From: Thermaceae bacterium
GTDB taxonomy: Bacteria; Deinococcota; Deinococci; Deinococcales; Marinithermaceae
Direction of reading: 5' to 3'
DNA: 64,000 bases
Assembly (NCBI GenBank): GCA_026985615.1
Contig: JALSQD010000074.1
Coordinates: forward strand, 15,707-79,706
The notes under the pieces were generated by a model. The model searched no databases. It was not told where the DNA came from and saw nothing but the letters and a program-made list of their open reading frames with translations. The first letter of the stretch is position 1. Each line of letters begins with the position of its first letter. Position numbers and translations under genes: made by a program. Shown here piece after piece: positions 33,624-41,405 of the stretch.

Positions 33624-35257
33624 AGGACGAAACCAAGATCATCGTGGGTGAGCTCGAGCTCGAACTCGAGCTCCTACCCGAGCCCGAACCGGTGAACATC
33701 GCCGGGTTCAACAAGGAATTCAAAGCCGTCGTAGACGCCTACGCCGACGGCAGCGCCGACACCGAGATGCCGGCCGACGAGCGCCTGGCGCGCTCGCACA
33801 TCGCCCCGGGCACCGGTTCTTACCGCGACTTCTCCTACATCGCCCCCGACATCCCCCATTACATCTCCTCCAACTGCACGGCTTGCATGGAGTGCGTGAC
33901 CGAGTGCCCCGACACCGCGATCCTGGCTAAGGTCCTCCCCGAGGAGGAGGTCGAGGCCGAGCTAGCCAAGATAGAGGACGAGGAGACCCGCGAGCGCATG
34001 CGCGCCCACTTCGCCAAGACCCGCAAGTTCTACGACGTGCCCCAGAAGAAGGGCAAAGCGCCGGGCCTCTTCTCGATCTTCGTCGACCCCACCAAGTGCA
34101 AGGGCTGCGGCGAGTGCGTGGCCGTCTGCGACGACGACGCGCTCGAGATGGTGCGCAAGGAAGGGGAGATGGTTCCCCAGTACAAGGAGGAGTTCGACTT
34201 CTTCAAGAGCCTCCCCGACACCCCTTCGGACTACATCAACGAGCGCACCCCCATTGACCTGATGCTCACCGATAAGACGCACCTCTTCGTGGGCGGCGCC
34301 GGCAGCTGCGCCGGTTGTGGTGAGGCCACCGCGCTGCGTATGCTCGCCGCGGCCAACGCCTTCGCTTACGGCGACCAGTGGGGCATCGTCGCGGCTACCG
34401 GCTGCAACACCGTCTACAGCTCCACCTACCCCTACAACCCCTTCCTGGTGCCCTGGACCAACTCGCTCTTCGAGAACGCCGCCACCGACGCCATGGGCAT
34501 CCGCATGCGCTGGGACCAGATGGGCTGGCACGACAAGAAGCTGTGGGTCGTCGGCGGCGACGGCGCGATGTTCGACATCGGCTTCCAGGCGCTCAGCCGC
34601 ATGCTTGCCTCGGGGATGGACATCAACGTCATCATCCTCGACACCCAGGTCTACTCCAACACCGGCGGCCAGGCCTCGACGAGCACCTACATGGGCCAGG
34701 AGACCAAGATGTCGGCCTTCGGCAAGAAGCTGAAGGGCAAGACCGAGCATCGCAAGGAGATCGCCGAGATCTTGATGATGCATCCCGACGTCTTCGTGGC
34801 CCAGACGACCGCGGCCCACTTTAACCACTTCTACAAGGCCGTCTTTGCAGCCAACGAGTACGAGGGCCCCTCGGTCATTATCGTCTACACCACCTGCCAG
34901 CCAGAGCACGGCGTGGCCGACGACGCCTCGGCGCGGCAAGCGCGCCTGGCGGTGGACAGCCGCACCTTCCCGGTCTTCGTTCACGACCCGCGCAAGGGCG
35001 AGCGTCTGAGCGAGCGGCTGGACCTTAAGATGAACCCGGCGATTTACGACGACTACTACACCGATCCCAAGACGGGCAAGCCGCTCACCTTCATCGACTT
35101 CGCCCGCACCGAGCAGCGCTTCGCCAAGCACTTCGACAAGGACGGCAACCCCGACGAGGTGCTGCTGGCGGTGGAAAAGGAGCGCCTCAAGAACTGGCGC
35201 CGCCTGCAAGAGCTTGCCGGCATCCTCGACGAGAACAAAAAGGCTGCGGGCGACTAG
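33620..35257 (+). CDS. Pyruvate:ferredoxin oxidoreductase, C-terminal (delta-beta) polypeptide
   Basis: 545 aa. Two [4Fe-4S] motifs, CTACMECVTECPD (about 90) and CKGCGECVAVCDD (about 160), precede the thiamine-diphosphate domain: GGAGSCAGCGEATALRML, GDQWGIVAATGCNTVYSSTY, GGDGAMFDIGFQALSRML and ILDTQVYSNTGGQAS. Together with the upstream gene it rebuilds the NifJ domain order. A strong hairpin follows. Confidence 0.92.
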   Translation: MKDETKIIVGELELELELLPEPEPVNIAGFNKEFKAVVDAYADGSADTEMPADERLARSHIAPGTGSYRDFSYIAPDIPHYISSNCTACMECVTECPDTAILAKVLPEEEVEAELAKIEDEETRERMRAHFAKTRKFYDVPQKKGKAPGLFSIFVDPTKCKGCGECVAVCDDDALEMVRKEGEMVPQYKEEFDFFKSLPDTPSDYINERTPIDLMLTDKTHLFVGGAGSCAGCGEATALRMLAAANAFAYGDQWGIVAATGCNTVYSSTYPYNPFLVPWTNSLFENAATDAMGIRMRWDQMGWHDKKLWVVGGDGAMFDIGFQALSRMLASGMDINVIILDTQVYSNTGGQASTSTYMGQETKMSAFGKKLKGKTEHRKEIAEILMMHPDVFVAQTTAAHFNHFYKAVFAANEYEGPSVIIVYTTCQPEHGVADDASARQARLAVDSRTFPVFVHDPRKGERLSERLDLKMNPAIYDDYYTDPKTGKPLTFIDFARTEQRFAKHFDKDGNPDEVLLAVEKERLKNWRRLQELAGILDENKKAAGD

Positions 35258-35272
35258 CCCGTGCGCATGAAA

Positions 35273-35301
35273 GGCCCGGCCCGAAGACTTTCGGGCCGGC
35301 C
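35273..35301. terminator. Hairpin between the PFOR gene and metF
   Basis: GGCCCGGCCCGAA and TTCGGGCCGGCC pair around a four-base loop with one bulge; CTCGTTT follows. It separates convergent genes. Confidence 0.75.
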
Positions 35302-35305
35302 TCGT

Positions 35306-36172
35306 TTAGGCCAGGCGCGCGCCAAGGGGGCGCAGCATCTCCTTGAGCAGGGTCACGTTGCCCAGCGGGTAGAGGTGAGCCCCGTCGAGTTCGGCGGCGT
35401 GCAGCTCGCGTAGCACCCCCTGGGCTGCGCGCATCCCAGCCGCGCGCCCCTCGCGCTCAAGGTCGGCCACCAGGGCATCGGGCACGCGCGTCCAGCGCGC
35501 GACATTGCGGGCCATCTTTACCGAGCGCAGGGGCAGCACCCCCCAGAGGATGGGAACGGGGCTCTTACCGCCGAGCGCGTCAAGGAAGCGGCCCGCCGTT
35601 TCCGGGCAGAAGATGGGCTGCGTCTGAGCGAAGCGCGCTCCAGCCTCGACCTTGGCCCAGAACTTCTCGACCTCGGCGGGCAGATCGGACGCGCCGGGGT
35701 TGGCGGCCACGCCCACGGTCAGCTCGGGCGCGCTCTCGAGGGCCCCGCCGGCCAGGTTCTCGCCCCGGTTCAGGCGGGTGACGGCGCGTACCAGCCCTAC
35801 CGCGCCGAACTCGTAGACGGGCCTGGCCTCCGGGTGGTCACCGCGCTCGGGCGGGTCGCCGCCCAGGACCAGCACGTTCTTCACCCCCAGCGCCCACGCT
35901 CCCAGCAGGTCGGCCTGCAGGGCGATGCGGTTGCGGTCGCGCGCGGTGAGGTGCGGGATCACCTCGACCCCGGTGTGGTGCTGGATCAGGTGGGCCAGCA
36001 TGATGCTGTTCATGCGCAGGCTGGCCATCGGGGCGTCAGAGACGTTGACGGCGTCCACGTAACCGCGCAGCACCATGGTCTGTTGCAGCGTGGGGCCGGG
36101 GTCGGCGCCCCGGGGCGGGTCTACTTCGGCGGTGAGTACGAATCCGTGTCCAAACTTGTCGGTAAGGCGCAT
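35306..36172 (-). CDS. metF: Methylenetetrahydrofolate reductase (MetF-like)
   Basis: 288 aa (beta/alpha)8 flavoprotein of the MTHFR family making 5-methyl-THF for methionine synthesis. VLTAEVDPPRGADP at the N-terminus, NVSDAPMASLRMNS, VIPHLTARDRNRIALQADLL, GVKNVLVLGGDPPERGDHP and GARFAQTQPIFCPETAGRFL are family motifs. Start ATG 36172 has AAGGAG six bases upstream. A SAM-I riboswitch lies directly upstream, which strongly supports a methionine-cycle role. Confidence 0.9.
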   Translation of the reverse strand: MRLTDKFGHGFVLTAEVDPPRGADPGPTLQQTMVLRGYVDAVNVSDAPMASLRMNSIMLAHLIQHHTGVEVIPHLTARDRNRIALQADLLGAWALGVKNVLVLGGDPPERGDHPEARPVYEFGAVGLVRAVTRLNRGENLAGGALESAPELTVGVAANPGASDLPAEVEKFWAKVEAGARFAQTQPIFCPETAGRFLDALGGKSPVPILWGVLPLRSVKMARNVARWTRVPDALVADLEREGRAAGMRAAQGVLRELHAAELDGAHLYPLGNVTLLKEMLRPLGARLA

Positions 36173-36196
36173 CCGGGCTCCTTACTCCTCACCGGC

Positions 36197-36217
36197 GGAG
36201 GGAGCCGGGCTCCCTCC
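36197..36217 (-). promoter_or_regulatory. Expression-platform hairpin of the SAM-I riboswitch
   Basis: GGAGGGAG-CCCGG-CTCCCTCC shares its first four bases with the 3' strand of riboswitch stem P1 (36214-36217), so the two compete. There is no U-run. GGCTCC in its 3' arm can pair with the GGAGCC that contains the metF ribosome site (36174-36179), pointing to translational control. Confidence 0.6.
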
Positions 36218-36317
36218 CCATCGTTCCCCTGCGGGGGCTGGCATTGGCACCTCGCGGATCTCCGCCGGTTGCCGCGGCGTTGTCGGGCCAGTTCCCTCGG
36301 CCGCTCGTGATGAGGAG
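36214..36317 (-). ncRNA. SAM-I (S-box) riboswitch aptamer upstream of metF
   Basis: The minus-strand RNA contains the S-box core in order: CTCATCACGAG, GAGGGAACTGGCCCGA, CGGCAACC, GGTGCCAATGCC, and GGGGAACGATGGGGAG. The 5' CTCCTCATC and 3' GATGGGGAG strands form a nine-base-pair P1. These are the conserved kink-turn, SAM-binding and P4 segments of the SAM-I family. High S-adenosylmethionine should reduce metF expression. Confidence 0.9.
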
Positions 36318-36342
36318 CGTACGCTAGGCGTACTGGATTAGG

Positions 36343-36371
36343 AGTATACCTGCGGGCGCGGGGAATGTAAA
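36343..36371 (-). promoter_or_regulatory. metF/riboswitch promoter
   Basis: TTTACA (36366-36371), 17-base spacer, TATACT (36343-36348) on the minus strand. The predicted RNA begins about 20 bases before riboswitch stem P1. Confidence 0.75.
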
Positions 36372-36372
36372 G

Positions 36373-36837
36373 TTATGCGCGCCGGCTGCGGTGGCGCTCG
36401 GCGCTGTCAAGCCAGATGGTCACGGGGCCGTCGTTGAGGAGCACGATGCGCATATGGGCGCCGAAGACGCCGGCCTCCACCGGTATGTCCTGCTCGGCCA
36501 GGGCGTCGAGAAAGCGCTCGTACCAGCGCCGACCCTCTACCGGGTCGGCGGCGCGGGTGAAGGAGGGGCGGTTGCCTTTGCGGGTTTCGGCGTAGAGGGT
36601 GAACTGGCTGATGGCCAGCACCGAGCCCCCGACGTCGCGGACGCTGAGGTTCATCTTACCGGCCTCGTCGTTGAAGATGCGCAGCTGGACGATCTTGCGG
36701 GTGAGGTAGTCGAGGTCTTCGGCGGTGTCGCCGCGACCGGCAGCGAAGAAGATGAGGAGGCCGGTCCCGATGGAGCCGACCACCTCGCCCTCGACCTCGA
36801 CGCTGGCGTGGCTGACGCGCTGTAACAGGGCTCGCAT
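36373..36837 (-). CDS. dtd: D-aminoacyl-tRNA deacylase
   Basis: 154 aa dimeric editing enzyme that frees D-amino acids from t[43 protein letters not shown] (with the SQF/LYA catalytic strip), [13 protein letters not shown] and [20 protein letters not shown], which includes the Gly-cis-Pro-type motif region, are standard. The start is ATG 36837: TAGAAT (36845-36850) lies seven bases before it, and an ATG three codons earlier overlaps that hexamer. Confidence 0.94.
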   Translation of the reverse strand: MRALLQRVSHASVEVEGEVVGSIGTGLLIFFAAGRGDTAEDLDYLTRKIVQLRIFNDEAGKMNLSVRDVGGSVLAISQFTLYAETRKGNRPSFTRAADPVEGRRWYERFLDALAEQDIPVEAGVFGAHMRIVLLNDGPVTIWLDSAERHRSRRA

Positions 36838-36855
36838 GGAGCCCATTCTACGCCG

Positions 36856-37698
36856 CTAGAGGCTGTAGGCGTAGTAACCGAAGATGCCCGGACCGGTGTG
36901 CGAGGCGATTACCGCGCCGATCTCGGAGGTATAGCCCTCCTCGATGCCCTCGCCAAGCGCCAGGATCTCCTTGCGCAGGTTGCTTACGCTGCTTTCGGCA
37001 CCGGTGTAGAGGAAGAAGACGCGCACCCGCTCGCGGCCGGCGCGCCACTCCTGGAAGGTCTTGAGCATTTCCTTGAGGGCGCGCTTCTCCCCCCGGGCGC
37101 GGCCGGCGGCGTCTACGATGCCGTCTCTGACCGTGAGGATGGGCTTGATGTTGAGCAGGTTACCCAGGAAGGCCTGGGCGCCGCCGATGCGGCCGTTCTT
37201 GCGCAGATAGTCCAGTGTGGCCACGCTGAAGCGGACGATGTGGTCGGCGCGAATACGCTCGAGCTCCCGCACCACGTCGCCCAGGCGCACCCCCTGGGCC
37301 AGCAGCTCGTGGGCGCGCAGCACCATCATGCCAATTCCGGCCGAGGCGGCGAGGGAGTCGAAGACGAGCACCCGTCCGTTGAACTTCTCGGCCGCGATCA
37401 TGGCTGACTGCACGGTGCCCGAGAGCTTCGAGGAGATGTGGATCGAGAGCACCTGGTCGGCGAACTCGAGCGCGCGCCCGTAGGCGGCCTCGAAGTCTTG
37501 GGGTGAGGGCTGACTGGTGGTGGGCATCTCGGCCCCGGCTTCGATGCCCTTGAAGAGGTCGCTGGGGGTGATCTCCTCCCAGTCCTTGTAGGTGCGTCCT
37601 TGAAAGTGTACGTAGAGGGGAACGACCTGCAGGCCTAGCTTTTCGCGCATCTTCGGGGGGATGTCGCTGGTGGAGTCGGTGACCAAGGCTACGCTCAT
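36856..37698 (-). CDS. DegV-family fatty-acid-binding protein
   Basis: 280 aa. VALVTDSTSDIPPKMREKLG, VVPLYVHFQGRTYKDWEEIT, MPTTSQPSPQDFEAAY, SIHISSKLSGTVQSAMIAAE and ASAGIGMMVLRAHEL are the DegV signature set; members bind a single fatty-acid chain (FakB-like) and may present it to a FakA kinase. No fakA is adjacent. GGAGG precedes ATG 37698. Confidence 0.92.
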   Translation of the reverse strand: MSVALVTDSTSDIPPKMREKLGLQVVPLYVHFQGRTYKDWEEITPSDLFKGIEAGAEMPTTSQPSPQDFEAAYGRALEFADQVLSIHISSKLSGTVQSAMIAAEKFNGRVLVFDSLAASAGIGMMVLRAHELLAQGVRLGDVVRELERIRADHIVRFSVATLDYLRKNGRIGGAQAFLGNLLNIKPILTVRDGIVDAAGRARGEKRALKEMLKTFQEWRAGRERVRVFFLYTGAESSVSNLRKEILALGEGIEEGYTSEIGAVIASHTGPGIFGYYAYSL

Positions 37699-37798
37699 GC
37701 ATTCCTCCAGATTTGGGTTCGTTGCCTAGCTAGCCCGCAGCATAACCAGGTGCGGGGACTTGCCGTTGAACCGGGTACAAGTTTATCTTTATGCGTGC

Positions 37799-37837
37799 TT
37801 GAAATAAATATGCAACGGTGTTAGGCTCTGTTGCATC
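37799..37837 (+). promoter_or_regulatory. serA promoter with overlapping inverted repeat
   Basis: TTGAAA (37799-37804), 17 bases, TAGGCT (37822-37827). ATGCAAC (37810-37816) and GTTGCAT (37830-37836) form a perfect 7-bp inverted repeat with a 13-base centre containing the -10 element. This looks like an operator; the regulator is unknown. Confidence 0.6.
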
Positions 37838-39400
37838 ATGTGGCGCCTTCTCGTAACCGACGAAATGAAGCTGGGCGACAGCGAATTTCCCGATTTACAA
37901 CTCGATTACCGGCCCGGCATGCCGCGCGAGGAGATCCTCGAGCGCATCGCTGAGTACGACGGCCTCATCACCCGCAGCCGTACCACGGTCGACGAGCCCC
38001 TGCTGGCGCGCGCCGAGCGGCTAAAAGTGATCGGTCGCGGGGGCGTGGGGGTAGACAACATTGACCTCGAGGCCGCCTCCCGCCGCGGCATCCTGGTGAT
38101 CAACGTGCCCGAGGCCAACACCCGCAGTGCCGCCGAGCTGGCCTTCGCGCTCATACTGGCGGCTGCCCGAGGCGTGGCCGCCTCCGACCGCGAGCTGCGC
38201 GCGGGCGTGTGGAACCGTAAGCGTCTGGGACTCGAGCTCATGCACAAGCGCCTTGGCATCGTTGGGCTGGGGCGCATCGGGGGGCAGGTGGCCCAGTTTG
38301 CCCGCGCCTTTGGGATGGAGGTCTGGGCTTACGACCCCTACATTCCCCAGCGCCGGGCCGAGGGGCTGGGGGTGCGGCTCGTCGACCGGCTTGAGACGCT
38401 GCTGCCCGAGGTGCAGTTCCTTACCGTGCACACGCCGCTGAACGACGAGACACGCGGCATGATCGGCCGCCGCGAGCTCTACCTGCTGCCCCGGGGCGCG
38501 GTCGTGGTCAACGCCGCGCGCGGGGGCATCATCGAGGAGAAGGCCCTGCTCGAGGTGCTTGACGAGGGGCACCTCTTCGCGGCGGGGCTGGACGTCTTCG
38601 CCGGCGAGCCGCCGCCGCCCGACCACCCGTTGCTCCACCACGAGCGCGTGGTCCACACCGCCCACCTAGGGGCCAACACCTTCGAGGCTCAGGAGCGCGT
38701 GGCGCACGGCATCGTTCAGCGGGTGCGCGAGGCGCTCGCGGGCAACTACGCCTACGCCATCAACGCCGGCTTCGATCCCGAGGCCTTCCAGGCGCTCAGC
38801 GGCTGGCTGCCCCTGGCTGAGGCGCTGGGCCGTCTGCTCGCCCAGATCACCCGCGGGCGGGCCCAGATGGTCGAGGTCTCGGTTTTGGGCAACTTCGAGT
38901 GCGAGCCCGAGCCCCTCTACGCGGCGGTGGCCAAGGGGACGCTAGAGCCCGTGATCGACGAACCGGTGAACTACGTTTCCGCCCGTCCGCGGCTGCAGGA
39001 GCGGGGCGTGCGGCTGGTGAGCCGGCGCGACTCGGACGCCCGCGGCTTCGCCCAGGCCATCGAGGTGCGGCTGGTGACCGACGAGGAAGAGCGCCGCGCC
39101 ATGGGCACCGTGCTGGCCGGGCGGCCGCGCCTGGTTCGCATCGACGACTACGCCCTGGAGATCGCCCCCGAAGGCCACATGCTCGTCTGCCTCAACCGCG
39201 ACCAGCCGGGCGTGGTAGGCACGGTGGGCACGCTGCTGGGTGAGGCGGGGGTGAACATCGCCGGCCTGCAACTGGGGCGCGATGCCCCCGGCGGCCGGGC
39301 GCTCTTCGTGCTGGCGGTGGACCAGCCGCCACCAGAGGAGGTGCTGGAGCGGTTGCGCCGCCTCGAGCTGCTCGAGCGCGTGGATCTGGCGGTGCTATGA
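37838..39400 (+). CDS. serA: D-3-phosphoglycerate dehydrogenase
   Basis: First step of serine synthesis. 520 aa, the long form: NAD-dependent hydroxyacid dehydrogenase (about 1-310; VIGRGGVGVDNIDLEAA, LGIVGLGRIGGQVAQFA, VVVNAARGGIIEEKALLEV, HTAHLGANTFEAQERVA), intervening domain (about 315-440) and C-terminal ACT domain (GHMLVCLNRDQPGVVGTVG). Feedback by serine at the ACT domain is common in the family. It overlaps the following aminotransferase gene by ATGA. Confidence 0.96.
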   Translation: MWRLLVTDEMKLGDSEFPDLQLDYRPGMPREEILERIAEYDGLITRSRTTVDEPLLARAERLKVIGRGGVGVDNIDLEAASRRGILVINVPEANTRSAAELAFALILAAARGVAASDRELRAGVWNRKRLGLELMHKRLGIVGLGRIGGQVAQFARAFGMEVWAYDPYIPQRRAEGLGVRLVDRLETLLPEVQFLTVHTPLNDETRGMIGRRELYLLPRGAVVVNAARGGIIEEKALLEVLDEGHLFAAGLDVFAGEPPPPDHPLLHHERVVHTAHLGANTFEAQERVAHGIVQRVREALAGNYAYAINAGFDPEAFQALSGWLPLAEALGRLLAQITRGRAQMVEVSVLGNFECEPEPLYAAVAKGTLEPVIDEPVNYVSARPRLQERGVRLVSRRDSDARGFAQAIEVRLVTDEEERRAMGTVLAGRPRLVRIDDYALEIAPEGHMLVCLNRDQPGVVGTVGTLLGEAGVNIAGLQLGRDAPGGRALFVLAVDQPPPEEVLERLRRLELLERVDLAVL

Positions 39401-40464
39401 AGCGGCTGCGCCTGCTCACCCCCGGGCCGGTGAACCTGCATCCGGTCGCGCTCGCCGCGCTCGCGCAGCCGCAGCTGCACCACCGCAGTCCCGAAGCCGG
39501 CGAGCTCGTACGCGACCTGCGCGAGCGTATCGCCCGCCTCGCCGGCACCGTGGGCGAGGCCGTGCTCCTGGGCGGCAGTGGCACCGCGGCCATGGAAGCG
39601 GCGGTTCGCGCCCTCTTCGCCCCCGGGGCGCGGGTCTGGGTGCCCGTGGCCGGCAAGTTCAGCGAGCGCTGGTGCGAGATCGCCCGCGCCGCCGAGCTCG
39701 AGCCCGTCTGTGATGCTTACGAATGGGGCAGTGCGGTGCCCCCGGAGACGGTGCCCACCGGGCCCCTGGACGGGGCGCTGCTCACCCACTCGGAGACCTC
39801 CACTGGCGTCTTACAGCCGCTGGCGGAACTGTCCGCGCGGGTTCGTGAGCGGCATCCAGGGGCGCTGGTGGTGGCCGACGTGGTTACCTCGTTCGCGCTC
39901 GCGCCCGTGCGAATGGACGCCTGGGGGCTCGACGCGGCGGTGCTGGGCAGCCAGAAAGGGTTGATGAGCCCGCCCGGGCTGGCGGCGGTTGTGCTGGGTG
40001 CGCGGGGGCTCAAGCGGCTGCGGCCCGCGGGCTACTACCTTGACCTTGCGCGCGAGCTGCGCGCCCAGCGCGCGCGCCAGACGGCCTTCACCCCGCCCAT
40101 CAACCTGATCGAGGCGGCCGCGGCGGTCATGGCGGCGCTAGAGGCCGCCGACTGGGAGGCGCGCTTCGCGCGGGTGCGCGAGGTCAACGAGCGCTTCTAC
40201 GCCCTCGGCAAGACGGCCGGTCTCACGCCCGTGCCCGCGCCCGGAGCCGAACGCAGCCCCGCGACCGCGGCCTTCTATCTGCCCCGGGGCATGCCCTACG
40301 CCGAGGTTTCGCAGGCCTTCGCCGCGCGCGGCTGGCGCGTGGCCGGAGGGCAGGGGCCGCTGAAGGGGCGGATCCTGCGCGTTTCCGCCATGGGATACTT
40401 CGAGGACGGGGAGCTCGAGCGCGCCTGGCGCGACTTTGCTGAGATTACCGCAAGGCTTCGTTGA
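39397..40464 (+). CDS. Class V aminotransferase, probable phosphoserine-pathway partner of SerA
   Basis: 355 aa PLP enzyme of the alanine-glyoxylate/serine-pyruvate and SerC superfamily. LLTPGPVNLHPVALAAL at the N-terminus, GGSGTAAMEAAVRALFAPGA (phosphate loop), LLTHSETSTGVLQPL, ALVVADVVTSFALAPV and LGSQKGLMSPPGLAAVVLG with the Schiff-base Lys. Translational coupling to serA suggests transamination of 3-phosphohydroxypyruvate, as for the non-canonical SerC-like enzymes in archaea and Thermus; alanine-glyoxylate activity is the alternative. Its 3' end overlaps the convergent gene by 20 bases. Confidence 0.82.
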   Translation: MKRLRLLTPGPVNLHPVALAALAQPQLHHRSPEAGELVRDLRERIARLAGTVGEAVLLGGSGTAAMEAAVRALFAPGARVWVPVAGKFSERWCEIARAAELEPVCDAYEWGSAVPPETVPTGPLDGALLTHSETSTGVLQPLAELSARVRERHPGALVVADVVTSFALAPVRMDAWGLDAAVLGSQKGLMSPPGLAAVVLGARGLKRLRPAGYYLDLARELRAQRARQTAFTPPINLIEAAAAVMAALEAADWEARFARVREVNERFYALGKTAGLTPVPAPGAERSPATAAFYLPRGMPYAEVSQAFAARGWRVAGGQGPLKGRILRVSAMGYFEDGELERAWRDFAEITARLR

Positions 40465-41029
40465 GGATGCGGTCGGCTTCTTCTTCGGCGTAAACAGCGC
40501 GCGCGCCGCCGACGAGCGGCGGGCGGCTGTAGCCGCCACTAACGCGGGCCTCGCCCACCCGCAGGTCGGCGAAGTGAACCGGCACGGCCACGGGGCGCAG
40601 GTGCATACCGATGAGCACCCCGCCCAGGTCAAGGCCTAGCGTGGCCTGCTGGCGCAGGTCCTCCACCACCGCTGGCTCGTCGAGCAGGGTGCGCCAGACC
40701 GTGGCCAGCGAGCCGCCAGCACGGGGCACCGGCACCACCCGCACCTCACGCAGGCCGTAACGCTCAGCCACCGGGCGCGCCACCACGAGGGCGCGGTTGA
40801 TGTGTTCGCAGCCCTGTACCGCGAGCTCGATGCCCGCGCGGGCGAGCGGGTCCATCATCCCCTCGAGCACCTCGCGCGCGAGCTCGGGCCGTCCCGCCTT
40901 GCCGATGCGCCGGCCCTGGAGGGCGCTGGTGGAGCCACCCAGCACCATCAAGGCGCCGGGGCTGGGCCGCGCCGCTTCGAAGAGGCGCTCGAGCGCGGTA
41001 CGGGCTTGGCGGGCGAGGTCGGAGGTCAT
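40445..41029 (-). CDS. UPF0340 (YwlG/DUF436) family protein
   Basis: 194 aa. LMVLGGSTSALQGRRIGKAG, GIELAVQGCEHINRALVVAR, VRVVPVPRAGGSLATVWRTL, GLDLGGVLIGMHLRPVAVPV and YSRPPLVGGARAVYAEEEAD characterise the family, which has no assigned reaction. Start ATG 41029 or GTG 41035 (GTGAGCATG), just after the aroH stop. Confidence 0.88.
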   Translation of the reverse strand: MTSDLARQARTALERLFEAARPSPGALMVLGGSTSALQGRRIGKAGRPELAREVLEGMMDPLARAGIELAVQGCEHINRALVVARPVAERYGLREVRVVPVPRAGGSLATVWRTLLDEPAVVEDLRQQATLGLDLGGVLIGMHLRPVAVPVHFADLRVGEARVSGGYSRPPLVGGARAVYAEEEADRILNEALR

Positions 41030-41031
41030 GC

Positions 41032-41400
41032 TCACCAGGCGCTGTCGAGGTCTGGCCGCAGTTTGGCGGCCTCCTCCAGGTAGACGTGCTGGATCGCCTC
41101 GGGGTCCTTGGTGGTGTTCCACAGCGCGAGGATGCGGATGACCCGGGGCAGCGAGCCGGGTACGGGCACCTCGCGCGCCGAGAGCAGGGGCACGCGGTTC
41201 ATCCCTAGCTGCCGCGCGGCCTCGGCGGGAAAGGCGGAGACCAGGTCCTCGGTAACGGTAAAGATGATGGCCGCGAGCTCCGCCGGATCCTCGATGCCGT
41301 TGCGCTCCAGGATGGCGGTGAGCAGGCGGCGGGTGGCGGCGTGGATCGCCTCGGGCCGGTCTTCGGTAACCGTGATGGCGCCGCGAATGCCCCGTACCAT
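41032..41400 (-). CDS. aroH: Chorismate mutase (AroH type)
   Basis: Rearranges chorismate to prephenate. 122 aa, the size of monofunctional AroH enzymes. MVRGIRGAITVTEDRPEAIH, SAFPAEAARQLGMNRVPLLS and SLPRVIRILALWNT contain the catalytic Arg residues. Start ATG 41400 is set by TAGAAT (41408-41413) seven bases upstream; an earlier ATG is part of that region. Confidence 0.94.
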   Translation of the reverse strand: MVRGIRGAITVTEDRPEAIHAATRRLLTAILERNGIEDPAELAAIIFTVTEDLVSAFPAEAARQLGMNRVPLLSAREVPVPGSLPRVIRILALWNTTKDPEAIQHVYLEEAAKLRPDLDSAW

Positions 41401-41405
41401 GGCGG

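Noticed and set aside
33962..35209. 415-codon minus-strand open frame opposite the second oxidoreductase gene
   Set aside because: Antisense shadow of the iron-sulfur/TPP subunit; no ribosome site or recognisable motif.
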